Of a stretch of DNA of 64,000 bases, positions 17,911 through 26,441 are shown one piece after another. Every line of letters begins with the position of its first letter. Positions within the stretch are counted from its first letter, which is position 1. Source of the DNA: Streptosporangium carneum. GTDB taxonomy: Bacteria; Actinomycetota; Actinomycetes; Streptosporangiales; Streptosporangiaceae. The stretch is from assembly GCF_027922005.1 (NCBI RefSeq), contig NZ_BSEV01000009.1, forward strand, positions 270,860 to 334,859, in the 5' to 3' direction. Both the position numbers and the translations under genes were made by a program. Under the pieces are notes generated by a model. The model searched no databases, was not told the DNA's origin, and saw nothing but the letters and a program-made list of their open reading frames with translations.

Positions 17911-19281
17911 TCAACCCAGCCGTGAGAGCTCGGCGGAGCCGGTCCCCATGTCGTCGACCAGGGCCGTGGTGTGCTTGGCCGCGCGGAACACCGGAGCCCC
18001 GAGCACCTCGCGCAGGAAGTCCCTGGTCGTGTGCATGCCGCGCCCTGATACGCGGAACTCCTCCAGGGCGCGGTCGGCCCGCGCGATGGCCTGCCTGCGG
18101 TCGGGGGCCCAGACCGCGACCTTGGCCAGCAGCGGGTCGTAGTCGGCCGTCACCCGGAAGCCGGGATACCCGTGCGTGTCGACCCGCACGAACGGACCGC
18201 CGGGCGGCAGGAACTCCTCGACCACGCCGGGCGTCGGCAGGAACCCCCTGAGGGGATCCTCCGCGTTGACGCGGCACTCGATCGACACGCCCCTGGGCCG
18301 GACGTCCTCCTGGCGGACGGACAGCCCGTACCCGGCGGCGACGCGGAGCTGCTCCCTGACCAGGTCGACGCCGGTCACCATCTCGGTGACCGGGTGCTCG
18401 ACCTGGATCCTGCAGTTGACCTCCATGAAGAAGAAGTCGTCGCCGTCGACGAGGAACTCGTACGTCCCGGCCCCCGAGTAGTTCACCTCCCGGGCGGCGT
18501 GCACCGCGGCGGCGCGTATCCGCTCGGCCAGCTCCCGGGGAAGCCCGGGAGCCGGTGTCTCCTCGACCAGCTTCTGCCTGCGACGCTGCACCGAGCAGTC
18601 ACGCTCGCCGAGCTCGACCACGCCCCCCGCGCCGTCGCCGAGCACCTGGACCTCGACGTGCCTGGCGTTGTCGAGGAACGCCTCGATGTAGAGCCGGGGG
18701 TCGCCGAAGGCCGCCTGGGCGCCGGCGCGCGCCTGGCCCCAGGCCCGCGGCAGCTCCCTGGGGTCCCGCACCACGGTCATGCCGCGCCCGCCCCCACCGG
18801 CGGTGGCCTTGACGATCACCGGATAGCCGATGCCGTCGGCGACGGACCTGGCCTGCTCCAGGGTCGCCAGCGACCGTGAGCTCCCGGGGAGCACCGGCAG
18901 CCCCGCGGCCTGGGCGATCTCCCTGGCCTGCGCCTTGTCGCCGAGCCTGCTGAGCAGCGACGCGGGCGCGCCGACGAAGGCCAGCCCCTCGGCTTCGCAG
19001 ATCTCCGCGAAGTCCGGGTCCTCGGACAGGAAGCCGTACCCGGGATGCACGGCGTCCGCGCCGGTCCGCAGCGCCGCCGTGACGATCGCGGCGGCGTTGA
19101 GGTAGCTGAGCCGCGGGGCGGCGGGGCCGATGCGGACGCACTCGTCGGCGAAGCGCGTCACGGCCGACTCACGGTCGCTGTCCGAGCAGACGGCGACGGT
19201 TCTGATGCCCATCTCGCGGCAGGTGCGGGCGACGCGAAGCGCGATCTCGCCTCGGTTCGCGATCAGGATCGTCGAAAACAA
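17911..19281 (-). CDS. accC: Acetyl-CoA carboxylase, biotin carboxylase subunit
   Basis: A 456-residue ATP-grasp enzyme that carboxylates biotin on AccB. It shows ILIANRGEIALRV at the start, the Gly-rich loop GGGGRGM near 165 and the active-site EVNCRIQVEHPVTEM near 285. The start is a TTG with GAGGA upstream. Last gene of a coupled accDA-accB-accC unit that would feed malonyl-CoA to the neighbouring PKS. Sets of this kind occur inside other aromatic polyketide clusters (for example the jadomycin cluster). It marks the probable left limit of the cluster. Confidence 0.93.
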   Translation of the reverse strand: MFSTILIANRGEIALRVARTCREMGIRTVAVCSDSDRESAVTRFADECVRIGPAAPRLSYLNAAAIVTAALRTGADAVHPGYGFLSEDPDFAEICEAEGLAFVGAPASLLSRLGDKAQAREIAQAAGLPVLPGSSRSLATLEQARSVADGIGYPVIVKATAGGGGRGMTVVRDPRELPRAWGQARAGAQAAFGDPRLYIEAFLDNARHVEVQVLGDGAGGVVELGERDCSVQRRRQKLVEETPAPGLPRELAERIRAAAVHAAREVNYSGAGTYEFLVDGDDFFFMEVNCRIQVEHPVTEMVTGVDLVREQLRVAAGYGLSVRQEDVRPRGVSIECRVNAEDPLRGFLPTPGVVEEFLPPGGPFVRVDTHGYPGFRVTADYDPLLAKVAVWAPDRRQAIARADRALEEFRVSGRGMHTTRDFLREVLGAPVFRAAKHTTALVDDMGTGSAELSRLG

Positions 19282-19320
19282 TGGAGTTCCTCTCCGTCAC
19301 GGCGTTTGCGAGGGCCCGGC

Positions 19321-19821
19321 TCACACCGGGGCGAGCAGGAACAGCGGCTCGCCGTACTCCACCGGCGACCCGTCGGAGACGAGCACCTCGACGACACGGC
19401 CAGGACGGTCGATCTTGACCGCGTTCATCAGCTTCATCGCCTCGACGATCGCCAGCTGCTGGCCTGCCACGATCTCGTCCCCGACGTCGGCGAACGGCGG
19501 CGCGCCGGGGGAGGAGGCGCGGTAGAAGGTCCCGACCAGGGGGGCGTGGACGACGAACGTGCCGTCGTCCTCGGGCGGCACGACCTCACGCGGGTCGGGC
19601 GTCGCGGGCGCGGGAAGGGGCTGGACGACGGCATGCCCGTTCCACGCGGCCTTCCCGTCCGGCCCCCGGCCAGGCTCCGGCCACTCGACCTCGACGGCTA
19701 GGTCGCCCGCCCGCAACCGCACGCTCTTCAGCGGTCCTCCCGCGGCCTCGATGAGACCCGCGGCCTGTCGGCAGAGCTCGTCGATCCCGCTCGGCGCGGT
19801 GACGGTGTCCTCGTCTTTCAT
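19321..19821 (-). CDS. accB: Biotin carboxyl carrier protein of acetyl-CoA carboxylase
   Basis: A 166-residue BCCP. The C-terminal biotinyl domain carries the biotinylation motif EAMKLMNAV, followed by the expected hairpin ([16 protein letters not shown]). A Pro/Gly linker joins it to the helical N-terminus. Its ATG overlaps the accDA stop codon by 4 bases (ATGA), showing tight coupling. Confidence 0.95.
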   Translation of the reverse strand: MKDEDTVTAPSGIDELCRQAAGLIEAAGGPLKSVRLRAGDLAVEVEWPEPGRGPDGKAAWNGHAVVQPLPAPATPDPREVVPPEDDGTFVVHAPLVGTFYRASSPGAPPFADVGDEIVAGQQLAIVEAMKLMNAVKIDRPGRVVEVLVSDGSPVEYGEPLFLLAPV

Positions 19822-21491
19822 GCGTACCTCGGTATCTCGACGCCGTATCGCCGAAACCGTCGTCGGCGTTGTGCCACCAGGTCGTCAGGAGGGAGGGCGG
19901 TGACCTCGCGCAGGGTCGCGGACAGCGCCTCGCGCAACAGCTCGGCGGCGGCCATGGGATCCCGGTGCGCCCCGCCCTCGGGTTCGGGCACGACGGCGTC
20001 GACGATCCCGTGCCGGAGCAGGTCGCGCGCGCCGACCTGGAGCGCCGCCGCCGCCCTCGGCGCCGCGGAACCGTCCTTCCAGAGGATGGCCGCGCACCCC
20101 TCCGGGCTGATCACCGAGTACATCGCGCCCGCGCAGGCCAGGACCCGGTCCGCCACCGCGAGGGCGAGCGCCCCGCCGCTGCCGCCCTCGCCCGTTATCA
20201 CCGTCACGATCGGGACGGGAAGCCCGGACATGAGCCGGATGCTCTCCGCGATCGCCCACGCCTGGCCCCGCTCCTCCGCTCCGACGCCGGGGTGCGCGCC
20301 GGGCGTGTCGACCAGGGTGACGACCGGCAGGCCCAGCTTGGCCGCCAGCCGCATCAGCCGCGCGGCCTTGCGGTAGCCCTCCGGCAGCGCCATGCCGAAG
20401 TTGCGCTGGACCCGTTCCGGGGTGTCGTGGCCCTTCTGGTGCCCGATGACGACGACCGCCCGGCCGTCGAAGCGCCCGACACCGCCCACGATCGCGGGAC
20501 AGTCGCCGCTGAGCCGGTCGCCCCTCAGTTCCTGGAAGGTGTCCAGCAGCTGGTTCACGTAGTCGAGGGTGGTCGGCCGCTCCTGGTGACGGGCGGTCCG
20601 CACCACCTCCTCCGGGTCCCGTTCCGGCAGCTCGCCGGGATCCCGGACCAGGCGCGTCCGCGTCGCGGGCGCGGAGACCGCGGGTTTCGAGGCGGCGGGC
20701 GCGGGCGCCTGGACGTCGAGAAGAGAGGCGAGCACGGGCCTGAGCGCGACTCGCGGCACCACCGCGTCCACGAGCCCTCTGGCCAGCAGGAACTCGGCCG
20801 TCTGGAAGCCCTCGGGGAGCTCGTGCCTGATCGTCTGCTCGATCACCCTCGGCCCCGCGAACCCGATGCGAGCCCCCGGCTCCGCCAGGATGACGTCGCC
20901 CAGTGTCGCGAAGGAGGCGGCGACGCCGCCGTAGGTGGGGTCGGTGAGCAGCGAGACGGTGAGGATCCCCGCCTCGTCCAGCTCCGCGAGCGCCTGGCTG
21001 GTCTTCGCCATCTGCATCAGCGCCAGGGCGCCCTCCTGCATGCGCGCGCCGCCGGAGGCGGTGACGACGACGAGGGGGGCGCGCGTCCGCAGCGCGGTCT
21101 CCGCGGCCCTCGTCACGGCCTCGCCGACCCCGACGCCGAGGCTGCCGCCCATGAAGCGGAAGTCCATGACCGCCGCCACGACGGGATGTCCCATCAGTGT
21201 GCCCGTGACACAGGTGACCGCCTCCTCGCTCCCCGTCCGCTCGCGCGCCCGGCGCAGCCGTTCCGGGTAGGGGAGGGAGTCCGTGAAACCGAGTGGGTCC
21301 TCCAGGACGGCCGGCCGCTCGAGCGGCCTGACCGAGTCGGCGTCCAGCAACTGCTCGACACGTTGCCGGGCGGTGAGCGGGCTGTGCGCACCGCACCCGG
21401 GGCAGACTCGCAGGTCGCGCTCGAAGCGCCTGCCGTACGTCAGTTCTCGGCACCGGGAACAGCTGACCCACTCGGCCGTTCCGGAAGCCAT
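19818..21491 (-). CDS. accDA: Fused acetyl-CoA carboxylase carboxyltransferase (AccD-AccA)
   Basis: A protein of about 557 residues in which the beta (AccD) and alpha (AccA) carboxyltransferase subunits are fused. The N-terminus has the zinc ribbon ([13 protein letters not shown]...CPGCG). The AccD half contains [23 protein letters not shown]. After a Pro/Ala linker the AccA half begins near 280, with [18 protein letters not shown] and [20 protein letters not shown] choose the ATG at 21491; in-frame TTG and GTG codons up to 21533 are possible starts. Completes a dedicated malonyl-CoA-forming enzyme with accB and accC. Confidence 0.9.
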   Translation of the reverse strand: MASGTAEWVSCSRCRELTYGRRFERDLRVCPGCGAHSPLTARQRVEQLLDADSVRPLERPAVLEDPLGFTDSLPYPERLRRARERTGSEEAVTCVTGTLMGHPVVAAVMDFRFMGGSLGVGVGEAVTRAAETALRTRAPLVVVTASGGARMQEGALALMQMAKTSQALAELDEAGILTVSLLTDPTYGGVAASFATLGDVILAEPGARIGFAGPRVIEQTIRHELPEGFQTAEFLLARGLVDAVVPRVALRPVLASLLDVQAPAPAASKPAVSAPATRTRLVRDPGELPERDPEEVVRTARHQERPTTLDYVNQLLDTFQELRGDRLSGDCPAIVGGVGRFDGRAVVVIGHQKGHDTPERVQRNFGMALPEGYRKAARLMRLAAKLGLPVVTLVDTPGAHPGVGAEERGQAWAIAESIRLMSGLPVPIVTVITGEGGSGGALALAVADRVLACAGAMYSVISPEGCAAILWKDGSAAPRAAAALQVGARDLLRHGIVDAVVPEPEGGAHRDPMAAAELLREALSATLREVTALPPDDLVAQRRRRFRRYGVEIPRYA

Positions 21492-21715
21492 TGTTCGGAC
21501 GCTCACTCCGGCAGGTTCACATGATCGGCTCAACGACCACTGGAAGACGGCTGTACCTTCCCGCGCGTCCCCCGCACGTCATCGGGGCCCGTCCGCCGTC
21601 ACGCCGCGCACGGCCCCCCGCGGTCCTGGCGGGAGGCCGCGTCCCCGGCGGGAGCCGCCCCGGGGCGGCGTCGCGCGCTCTCGGCCCGCTCGAGGACGCC
21701 TCGCGGGCCGCTGGG

Positions 21716-23086
21716 TCACCAGACCCGGGGGGATCCGGCGGGGCCGCCGCCCTGGAGCCAGTTGAACTCCCCGGCCACGCGCCTCTTCAGCTTCGGGGTC
21801 TGGTTGGCGACCCGCAGGCGGGTACGGCTGCCCGCCGCGAGCACCGGGCCGATGAACGGCTTGTTCAGGCGGGCCTGGCGGTTGAGGCACTTCCAGTACG
21901 CCAGGAAGTCGAAGCCGGAGCCGAGCGCCTGTGCCTCGTAGTCGCGGATCGCGGCGACGACCGGCCGACGGTCCGCCACGGCCCTGGACAGCAGGCGGCA
22001 CAGCAGTCCGGCGGCGCGGAGCGTCGCGTTCGCCCCCGTGCCCGGGTCGGGGACCCTGACGTGGCCCGCGTCGCCGAGCAGGGTCACCTTCGTCGTCTCC
22101 TGGGAGTCGACGGGGCGCGAGACGACGGCGCGCGTCGCCACCGCCGTGGCCGGATCGGTCAGCTTGACGAGCGTGTGCAGGGCGGGGGACCACCGTCTGG
22201 TCATGTCGGCGACGACGTCGATGAGACGGCTTCCGCCGAGTCCCTCGGGTTCGGCGGGGAACAGGCGCGAGGAGCTCATGAGCCCCCACATGAGGTGATC
22301 CCTGGTGTTGTCGTAGCGCAGCCCGGGCCAGGTTTTGATGAGGGCCGCGTCGACGCCGCCGACGTGGGTCTTCAGCTCCCCCTCGCAGTCCCACCGGAAC
22401 TCCATGGGCTGGGTGACGAGGGAGGGCCCCTGGAGGCTGTGCACCACCGATATCCCACGGAGCATCTCCCAGGGCAGCAGCCGGGCCGCCTCGATGAGGT
22501 CGACCTGCCCGTACGCCGCGACGAAGCCACAGTCCTGGACGCCGTCCCTGGGGCGGCGCTGGTGCCGTACCCGGGAGTGCGAGCCGTCGGCGCCGACCAG
22601 GACGTCACCGACCGTGGAGGTGCCGTCGGCGAAGAAGACGGTTATCCGGCCGTCGGGCCGCCGCTCGTAGCGGAGAAACTCCTTGCCGAACCGCACGGTG
22701 TCCTCGATCCCGGTGAGCAGCAACTGGCGCAGGGTCATGAGGCTGGCGTACCTCATGCCGGGAACGGCCCGCGCGTCCTGTCGGTCCGCCTCCGGAAGAC
22801 CGGTGGTGAACAACTCCTCGAGTCCCTCGGAGTAGACCGTCAGGTGCCGTGGCGACTCGGCGCACGTCGCGACGAAGGTCTCGTAGAGGTCGGGGGGGAG
22901 GGCGTCGCGCAACGCCCGGCTGCCGTCCGGGGCGATCACGACCCGGAAGCCGAACAAGCCGTCGTGCCTGGCTGCCTCCCGTTCGTACACGGCCACGCTG
23001 ATGCCGGCCTTCTTCAGCCCGTGCGCCAGGCACGCGCCGCCGAGGCCCGCTCCGATGATCACAACGTGCAACGCTTGTTCGGACAC
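21716..23086 (-). CDS. FAD-dependent monooxygenase (aromatic hydroxylase type)
   Basis: A protein of about 456 residues of the class A flavin monooxygenase superfamily. It has the dinucleotide-binding GAGLGGACLAHGLKKAG at the N-terminus, the DG motif VLVGADGSHSRVR near 168 and the FAD-ribityl motif GDAGHVRVPDPGTGANATLR near 300. The second motif has HVRVPDP where many relatives have HxxPP. It probably hydroxylates or oxidatively rearranges the polyketide. Starts at a GTG preceded by AAGGAAGG. Separated from the KS-beta gene by about 645 bases, so it may have its own promoter. Confidence 0.87.
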   Translation of the reverse strand: MSEQALHVVIIGAGLGGACLAHGLKKAGISVAVYEREAARHDGLFGFRVVIAPDGSRALRDALPPDLYETFVATCAESPRHLTVYSEGLEELFTTGLPEADRQDARAVPGMRYASLMTLRQLLLTGIEDTVRFGKEFLRYERRPDGRITVFFADGTSTVGDVLVGADGSHSRVRHQRRPRDGVQDCGFVAAYGQVDLIEAARLLPWEMLRGISVVHSLQGPSLVTQPMEFRWDCEGELKTHVGGVDAALIKTWPGLRYDNTRDHLMWGLMSSSRLFPAEPEGLGGSRLIDVVADMTRRWSPALHTLVKLTDPATAVATRAVVSRPVDSQETTKVTLLGDAGHVRVPDPGTGANATLRAAGLLCRLLSRAVADRRPVVAAIRDYEAQALGSGFDFLAYWKCLNRQARLNKPFIGPVLAAGSRTRLRVANQTPKLKRRVAGEFNWLQGGGPAGSPRVW

Positions 23087-23731
23087 TTGAGCACCTTCCT
23101 TGCTGCTGCGGCTGATGCGGCTGTGAGCGGGGTCGGCTCGGTGCTGCTCTCCGGGACCCGCTGCCCGCGCCCGGACCTCCCGGGCGCCGCCGTGACGAGC
23201 GGGGGCCGGTGGGCAACGTGAACTCGCGATGACCGTCCGCCCCGATCGGAGATCGGCAAGCACTCGCCCATCGCGATATATCTTGCATATAACAGCAAGT
23301 AAAATATCGAGTCAACGACTCTGCCGCCGGTCTTCCCTCACGCGGGCGCATGACCGATTCCCCCGGCCGTCCGGCGCTCCGGACGCCCTCACCGCGGTGT
23401 CCTCCCAGGGGAGCCGGACGGCGGGACGCGGCCCTCGGCAGAGGGCCGCCGGATGAGCCGTCGCGCGGGAACCGGCGGGAGCGGCGTGCCGGAGGCGAAG
23501 CCGGCTCCCCGGTGAGAGCGGAGAAGAGAGGGCGCGGGCGGACACGCCGCGTGACGGCGGGCGGGTTCCGGCGTCCGGAGGCACACGCCGCGCGCGGGGG
23601 CGGCCCGTGGCGGGAGGTCGTTCCACGCGCCGCGCGGAAGGACGGTCGTCCGCGGGAGGTCGTCTCCGGTGACGCGGGCGAGAGGGGTCCGCGGTGTCGT
23701 GCCCGGGCATCAGCGGGGTGTCGTCGGGGCG
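23087..23731. other. Gene-lean stretch between FAD monooxygenase and KS-beta
   Basis: No supportable gene. Bases 23262-23330 are clearly AT-rich against the background and contain a dyad: CTTGC (23282-23286) with GCAAG (23295-23299), flanked by GATAT and ATATC. This looks like the promoter and operator of the leftward monooxygenase-acc unit. Bases 23340-23730 are very GC-rich and have only Arg/Pro-rich open frames that look non-coding. Confidence 0.5.
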
Positions 23732-24889
23732 TCAGGAGGCGGCGCGGCGCACCACCAGGCAGCCGACGTTGCCGTCATCCCCCACGGAGGTCACCAGCGC
23801 CACGGGGCCCACCGCGCCGTCGCGGGGCCGCCACGCCGCGAGCAGGGCGGCGATCTGCAGGGAGCCGCTGGCGCTGAAGCTCTCGCCCATGACGTCGGCC
23901 GTCCTGATCCGGTGGGGCGGCAGGCCGCCGAGGGCGGCGCGGACGCCGTCCTCCTCGGCCGCCCGCAGGCCCCGCAATCCGGTCGCGCCCAGCGAGACCG
24001 TGGTGATCGACTCGGCGGACACGCCGCTGCGTTCCAGGGCGCGCCCGACGCACACGGCCATGCCGCGGCGCAGCCCGGACATGCCCATGGTGCCGACCTC
24101 GCAGGCGAGCAGCTCGGCCAGCGGCGTCCGGCCCGACGCGGCGGCCCCCTCAGGCGTCTCGACGACGAACACGGCGGCCCCCTCGCCGACGGCAGCGTCC
24201 CGTGCGAGCGCGTCCGACAGGTACCACCCCCACGCGGACTGGGGGCACAGTTCCTCGACGGCCCCGACCAGCGCGCGGTCGACGTGCCCCTGGGCGATCG
24301 CGTTGCGGGCGTACCTGACCGCGGCCAGGCCCGATATCCGGCCGTCGGCGATCGTCGCGTTCACGCCGCGAAGGGAGTTCCTGATGGCGATCTGGCTCGC
24401 GCAGAAGTTCATCACCGAGGGCGGGAAGTGATTGGCGCGCACCAGGTACGGTTTCTCCCGCACGAGCGTCTCGCGGGAGAACTCGCTGGAACTGCGGACG
24501 CTGCCGGTGCTGGTCCCCATCACCACGCCGGTCCGCGCGCGGTCCCGGTCCGCCAGCGGCGTGCCGAGCCCCGACAGGGCCAGGGCGCTCGCCACCAGGG
24601 CGAGACGCGTGGTCCGGTCCAGTGAGCGGACCCCTTTGCCCTCCAGGTGCTCCTCCGCCCTGAAGTCCGGTGTCGCGGCCAAAGGGACCGGCGGGAACTC
24701 CCCGCCGATCGCCTCCAGCTCGGCCTCTCCCGGCTGGTGGCCGCCCTCGATCCCGTTCACTGTGCCGTTCACCGTGCCGTTCACCGTGCCGTTCACCATG
24801 TCCGCGAGCGCCTCCAGGCCGACGCCCGCGGGCGAGACGACCCCGCAACCGGTGATCACGAGCGGGGCGAGAGTCGTGGTCGTCGTCAC
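23732..24889 (-). CDS. KS-beta (chain-length-factor-like) subunit, noncanonical
   Basis: A 385-residue ketosynthase-fold protein coupled to the KS-alpha gene by a GTGA overlap. It keeps the fold (PLVITGCGVVSPAG at the start, VVMGTSTGSV, VNFCASQ-like segment, ALVGAVEELCPQSAWGW) but has lost the active site. The Cys position reads DGRISGL (Arg near residue 184), the AHGTGT His is replaced in VSLGATGLR, and the GHTMGA His is replaced by Glu (MGESFSASG). Canonical chain-length factors have Gln at the Cys site. It should pair with KS-alpha and set chain length or priming. A four-unit VNGT repeat near residue 32-46 comes from a 12-bp tandem repeat. Starts at a GTG. Confidence 0.85.
   Translation of the reverse strand: MTTTTTLAPLVITGCGVVSPAGVGLEALADMVNGTVNGTVNGTVNGIEGGHQPGEAELEAIGGEFPPVPLAATPDFRAEEHLEGKGVRSLDRTTRLALVASALALSGLGTPLADRDRARTGVVMGTSTGSVRSSSEFSRETLVREKPYLVRANHFPPSVMNFCASQIAIRNSLRGVNATIADGRISGLAAVRYARNAIAQGHVDRALVGAVEELCPQSAWGWYLSDALARDAAVGEGAAVFVVETPEGAAASGRTPLAELLACEVGTMGMSGLRRGMAVCVGRALERSGVSAESITTVSLGATGLRGLRAAEEDGVRAALGGLPPHRIRTADVMGESFSASGSLQIAALLAAWRPRDGAVGPVALVTSVGDDGNVGCLVVRRAAS
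24755..24800 (-). repeat. 12-bp in-frame tandem repeat in KS-beta
   Basis: Nearly four copies of the unit GTTCACCGTGCC (plus-strand reading) give VNGTVNGTVNGTVNG on the minus strand. It inserts in a surface loop near the N-terminus and keeps the reading frame. Confidence 0.9.
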
Positions 24890-26109
24890 GCGGCCCTCCC
24901 CAGGATCGTGATCGCGTTGTTGCCGCCGAAGGCGAACCCGTGGTTCTGCGCGATCCGCGGCGACGCCGGGCGCCCCCTGCCCGGGACGCAGTCCACCCCG
25001 GGGCCCAGCGCGGGGTCGATCTCCGTCACGTTGGCCGTGGGCGGCAGGAACCCGTCGTACAGCGCCATGCAGCAGATCAGCGCCCCGAAGCCGCTGGCGG
25101 CGCCCATGGTGTGTCCGATCATGGACTTTATCGAGCTGATCGGTGGCAGGCGGTCGCCGAACACCTCGCGCACGGCGCTGACCTCGGTGGCGTCGTTGGT
25201 CGGGGTGCCCGTGCCGTGGGCGCAGATGTAGTCGACGTCCTCGGGGCGCACGCCCGCGTTGTGGTGCGCGGCCCGGATGCACTCCGCGATGCTGGTCGGG
25301 TCCGGCGCGACCGGGTGCTTGGCGTCGCAGTTGACGCCGTAGCCGAGCATCTCGGCGTAGATCCTGGCCCCGCGGGCCACCGCGCTCTCGAGTGGCTCGA
25401 GGAACAGCGCCACACCGCCCTCCGCGGTCAGGATTCCCGAGCGCCTGGTGTCGAACGGCCTGCACACCGACTCGGCCAGAGCCCCGAGCCGGTAGAAGCC
25501 CGCGTGTTCCCACCGGTTGACGGAGTCGGCCCCACCGCCGATCATGAAGTCCGCCTCCCCGGTCCTGACCATGTCGTAGGCGTAGCCCAGCGTGTAGTTG
25601 CTCGCGGAGCAGGCTGTCGCGACCGTGTGGGCCTCGCCGGTGAGCGCGAGCTCGGCGTTGACCGCGACGGCGATCCGGCTGGCCGGAGCCTGACGCACCA
25701 GTGCCGGGTCGAGCTGTTTCATGCCCTCGCGCACCCACTGGCCGGTGAGCGCCTCGACGACCGTGGACTCGCCGAGGGTGGTTCCCATCGCGGAACCGGC
25801 GCGCGCGGCCGAGAGCAGGCCGGGGTCGACGCCCGCGTCCGTCACCGCCAGCCGCGCGGCCGAGGCGGCGAAGAGGCTGCTGCGGCCCCACTGTCCCGTG
25901 CGGAGCCTGCGCAGAATCCGGCCTGGCTCGAAGTCGTGGACCTCGCCCGCGAAGGTGTGGGGGAATCCGGTCGCGTCGAAGCTTCTGATGGGCGACACGC
26001 CGCTGCGTCCCTCACGGATGGCCTCGGTGAAGGCGCGAGCACCCGTTCCGAGGCTGCTCACCGCCCCCAGCCCGGTCACCACCACGCGACGCGACGCCCC
26101 TTCAGGCAT
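24886..26109 (-). CDS. KS-alpha, FabF-like ketosynthase of a noncanonical type II PKS
   Basis: A 407-residue condensing enzyme. The catalytic Cys167 lies in VATACSASNYTLGYAYD, His298 in CAHGTGTPTND, and Lys328 and His333 in SSIKSMIGHTMGAASG. The C-terminal glycine loop is FAFGGNNA. The active-site context (ACSAS, not the GCTSG typical of aromatic KS-alpha) and the gene order ACP, KS-alpha, KS-beta both set it apart from classical aromatic minimal PKSs and nearer to FabF. It elongates malonyl units on the ACP encoded just upstream, which overlaps its start by 8 bases. Confidence 0.9.
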   Translation of the reverse strand: MPEGASRRVVVTGLGAVSSLGTGARAFTEAIREGRSGVSPIRSFDATGFPHTFAGEVHDFEPGRILRRLRTGQWGRSSLFAASAARLAVTDAGVDPGLLSAARAGSAMGTTLGESTVVEALTGQWVREGMKQLDPALVRQAPASRIAVAVNAELALTGEAHTVATACSASNYTLGYAYDMVRTGEADFMIGGGADSVNRWEHAGFYRLGALAESVCRPFDTRRSGILTAEGGVALFLEPLESAVARGARIYAEMLGYGVNCDAKHPVAPDPTSIAECIRAAHHNAGVRPEDVDYICAHGTGTPTNDATEVSAVREVFGDRLPPISSIKSMIGHTMGAASGFGALICCMALYDGFLPPTANVTEIDPALGPGVDCVPGRGRPASPRIAQNHGFAFGGNNAITILGRAA

Positions 26110-26377
26110 CGGTCCCCGCCTCGGGCGCGTATCGGTTCACCAGGCCGAGGACCGCGCTCAGATCGGTCATCTCGGGCAGGGCCTCGCTGGGGATGCAGAC
26201 GCCCATGTCCCGCTCGATGCTGGAGATGATGTCGATGGCCAGCAGCGAGTCGGCGCCGTGGTCGTTCACGAAGTCGCTGGTCTCGGTGAGCTCGTCCGGT
26301 TCGATCTCGAGGACGTCGACGAGGATGTCGCGCAGCTGCCGGACTCGTTCGGACTGGTTCGTTGTCGCTTGGGTCAT
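26102..26377 (-). CDS. Acyl carrier protein of the noncanonical PKS cassette
   Basis: A 91-residue four-helix carrier. The phosphopantetheine Ser is in GADSLLAIDI (Ser near residue 44), flanked by FVNDHGADS and acidic helix II (SIERDMGVCIPSEAL). It carries the growing chain for KS-alpha/KS-beta. Its stop overlaps the KS-alpha start by 8 bases, so the three are made together. It differs clearly from the second ACP at the right edge of the window. Confidence 0.95.
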   Translation of the reverse strand: MTQATTNQSERVRQLRDILVDVLEIEPDELTETSDFVNDHGADSLLAIDIISSIERDMGVCIPSEALPEMTDLSAVLGLVNRYAPEAGTDA

Positions 26378-26441
26378 CGCGCTTCCTTCTCTTTACGTCT
26401 TTCGCCGGGCTCTTCACGTCTTTCACCGGGGCTGACACGTC

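Noticed and set aside
23312-23710. A 132-codon Arg/Pro-rich frame between KS-beta and the FAD monooxygenase.
   Set aside because: Low complexity without a ribosome site or family; probably noncoding.
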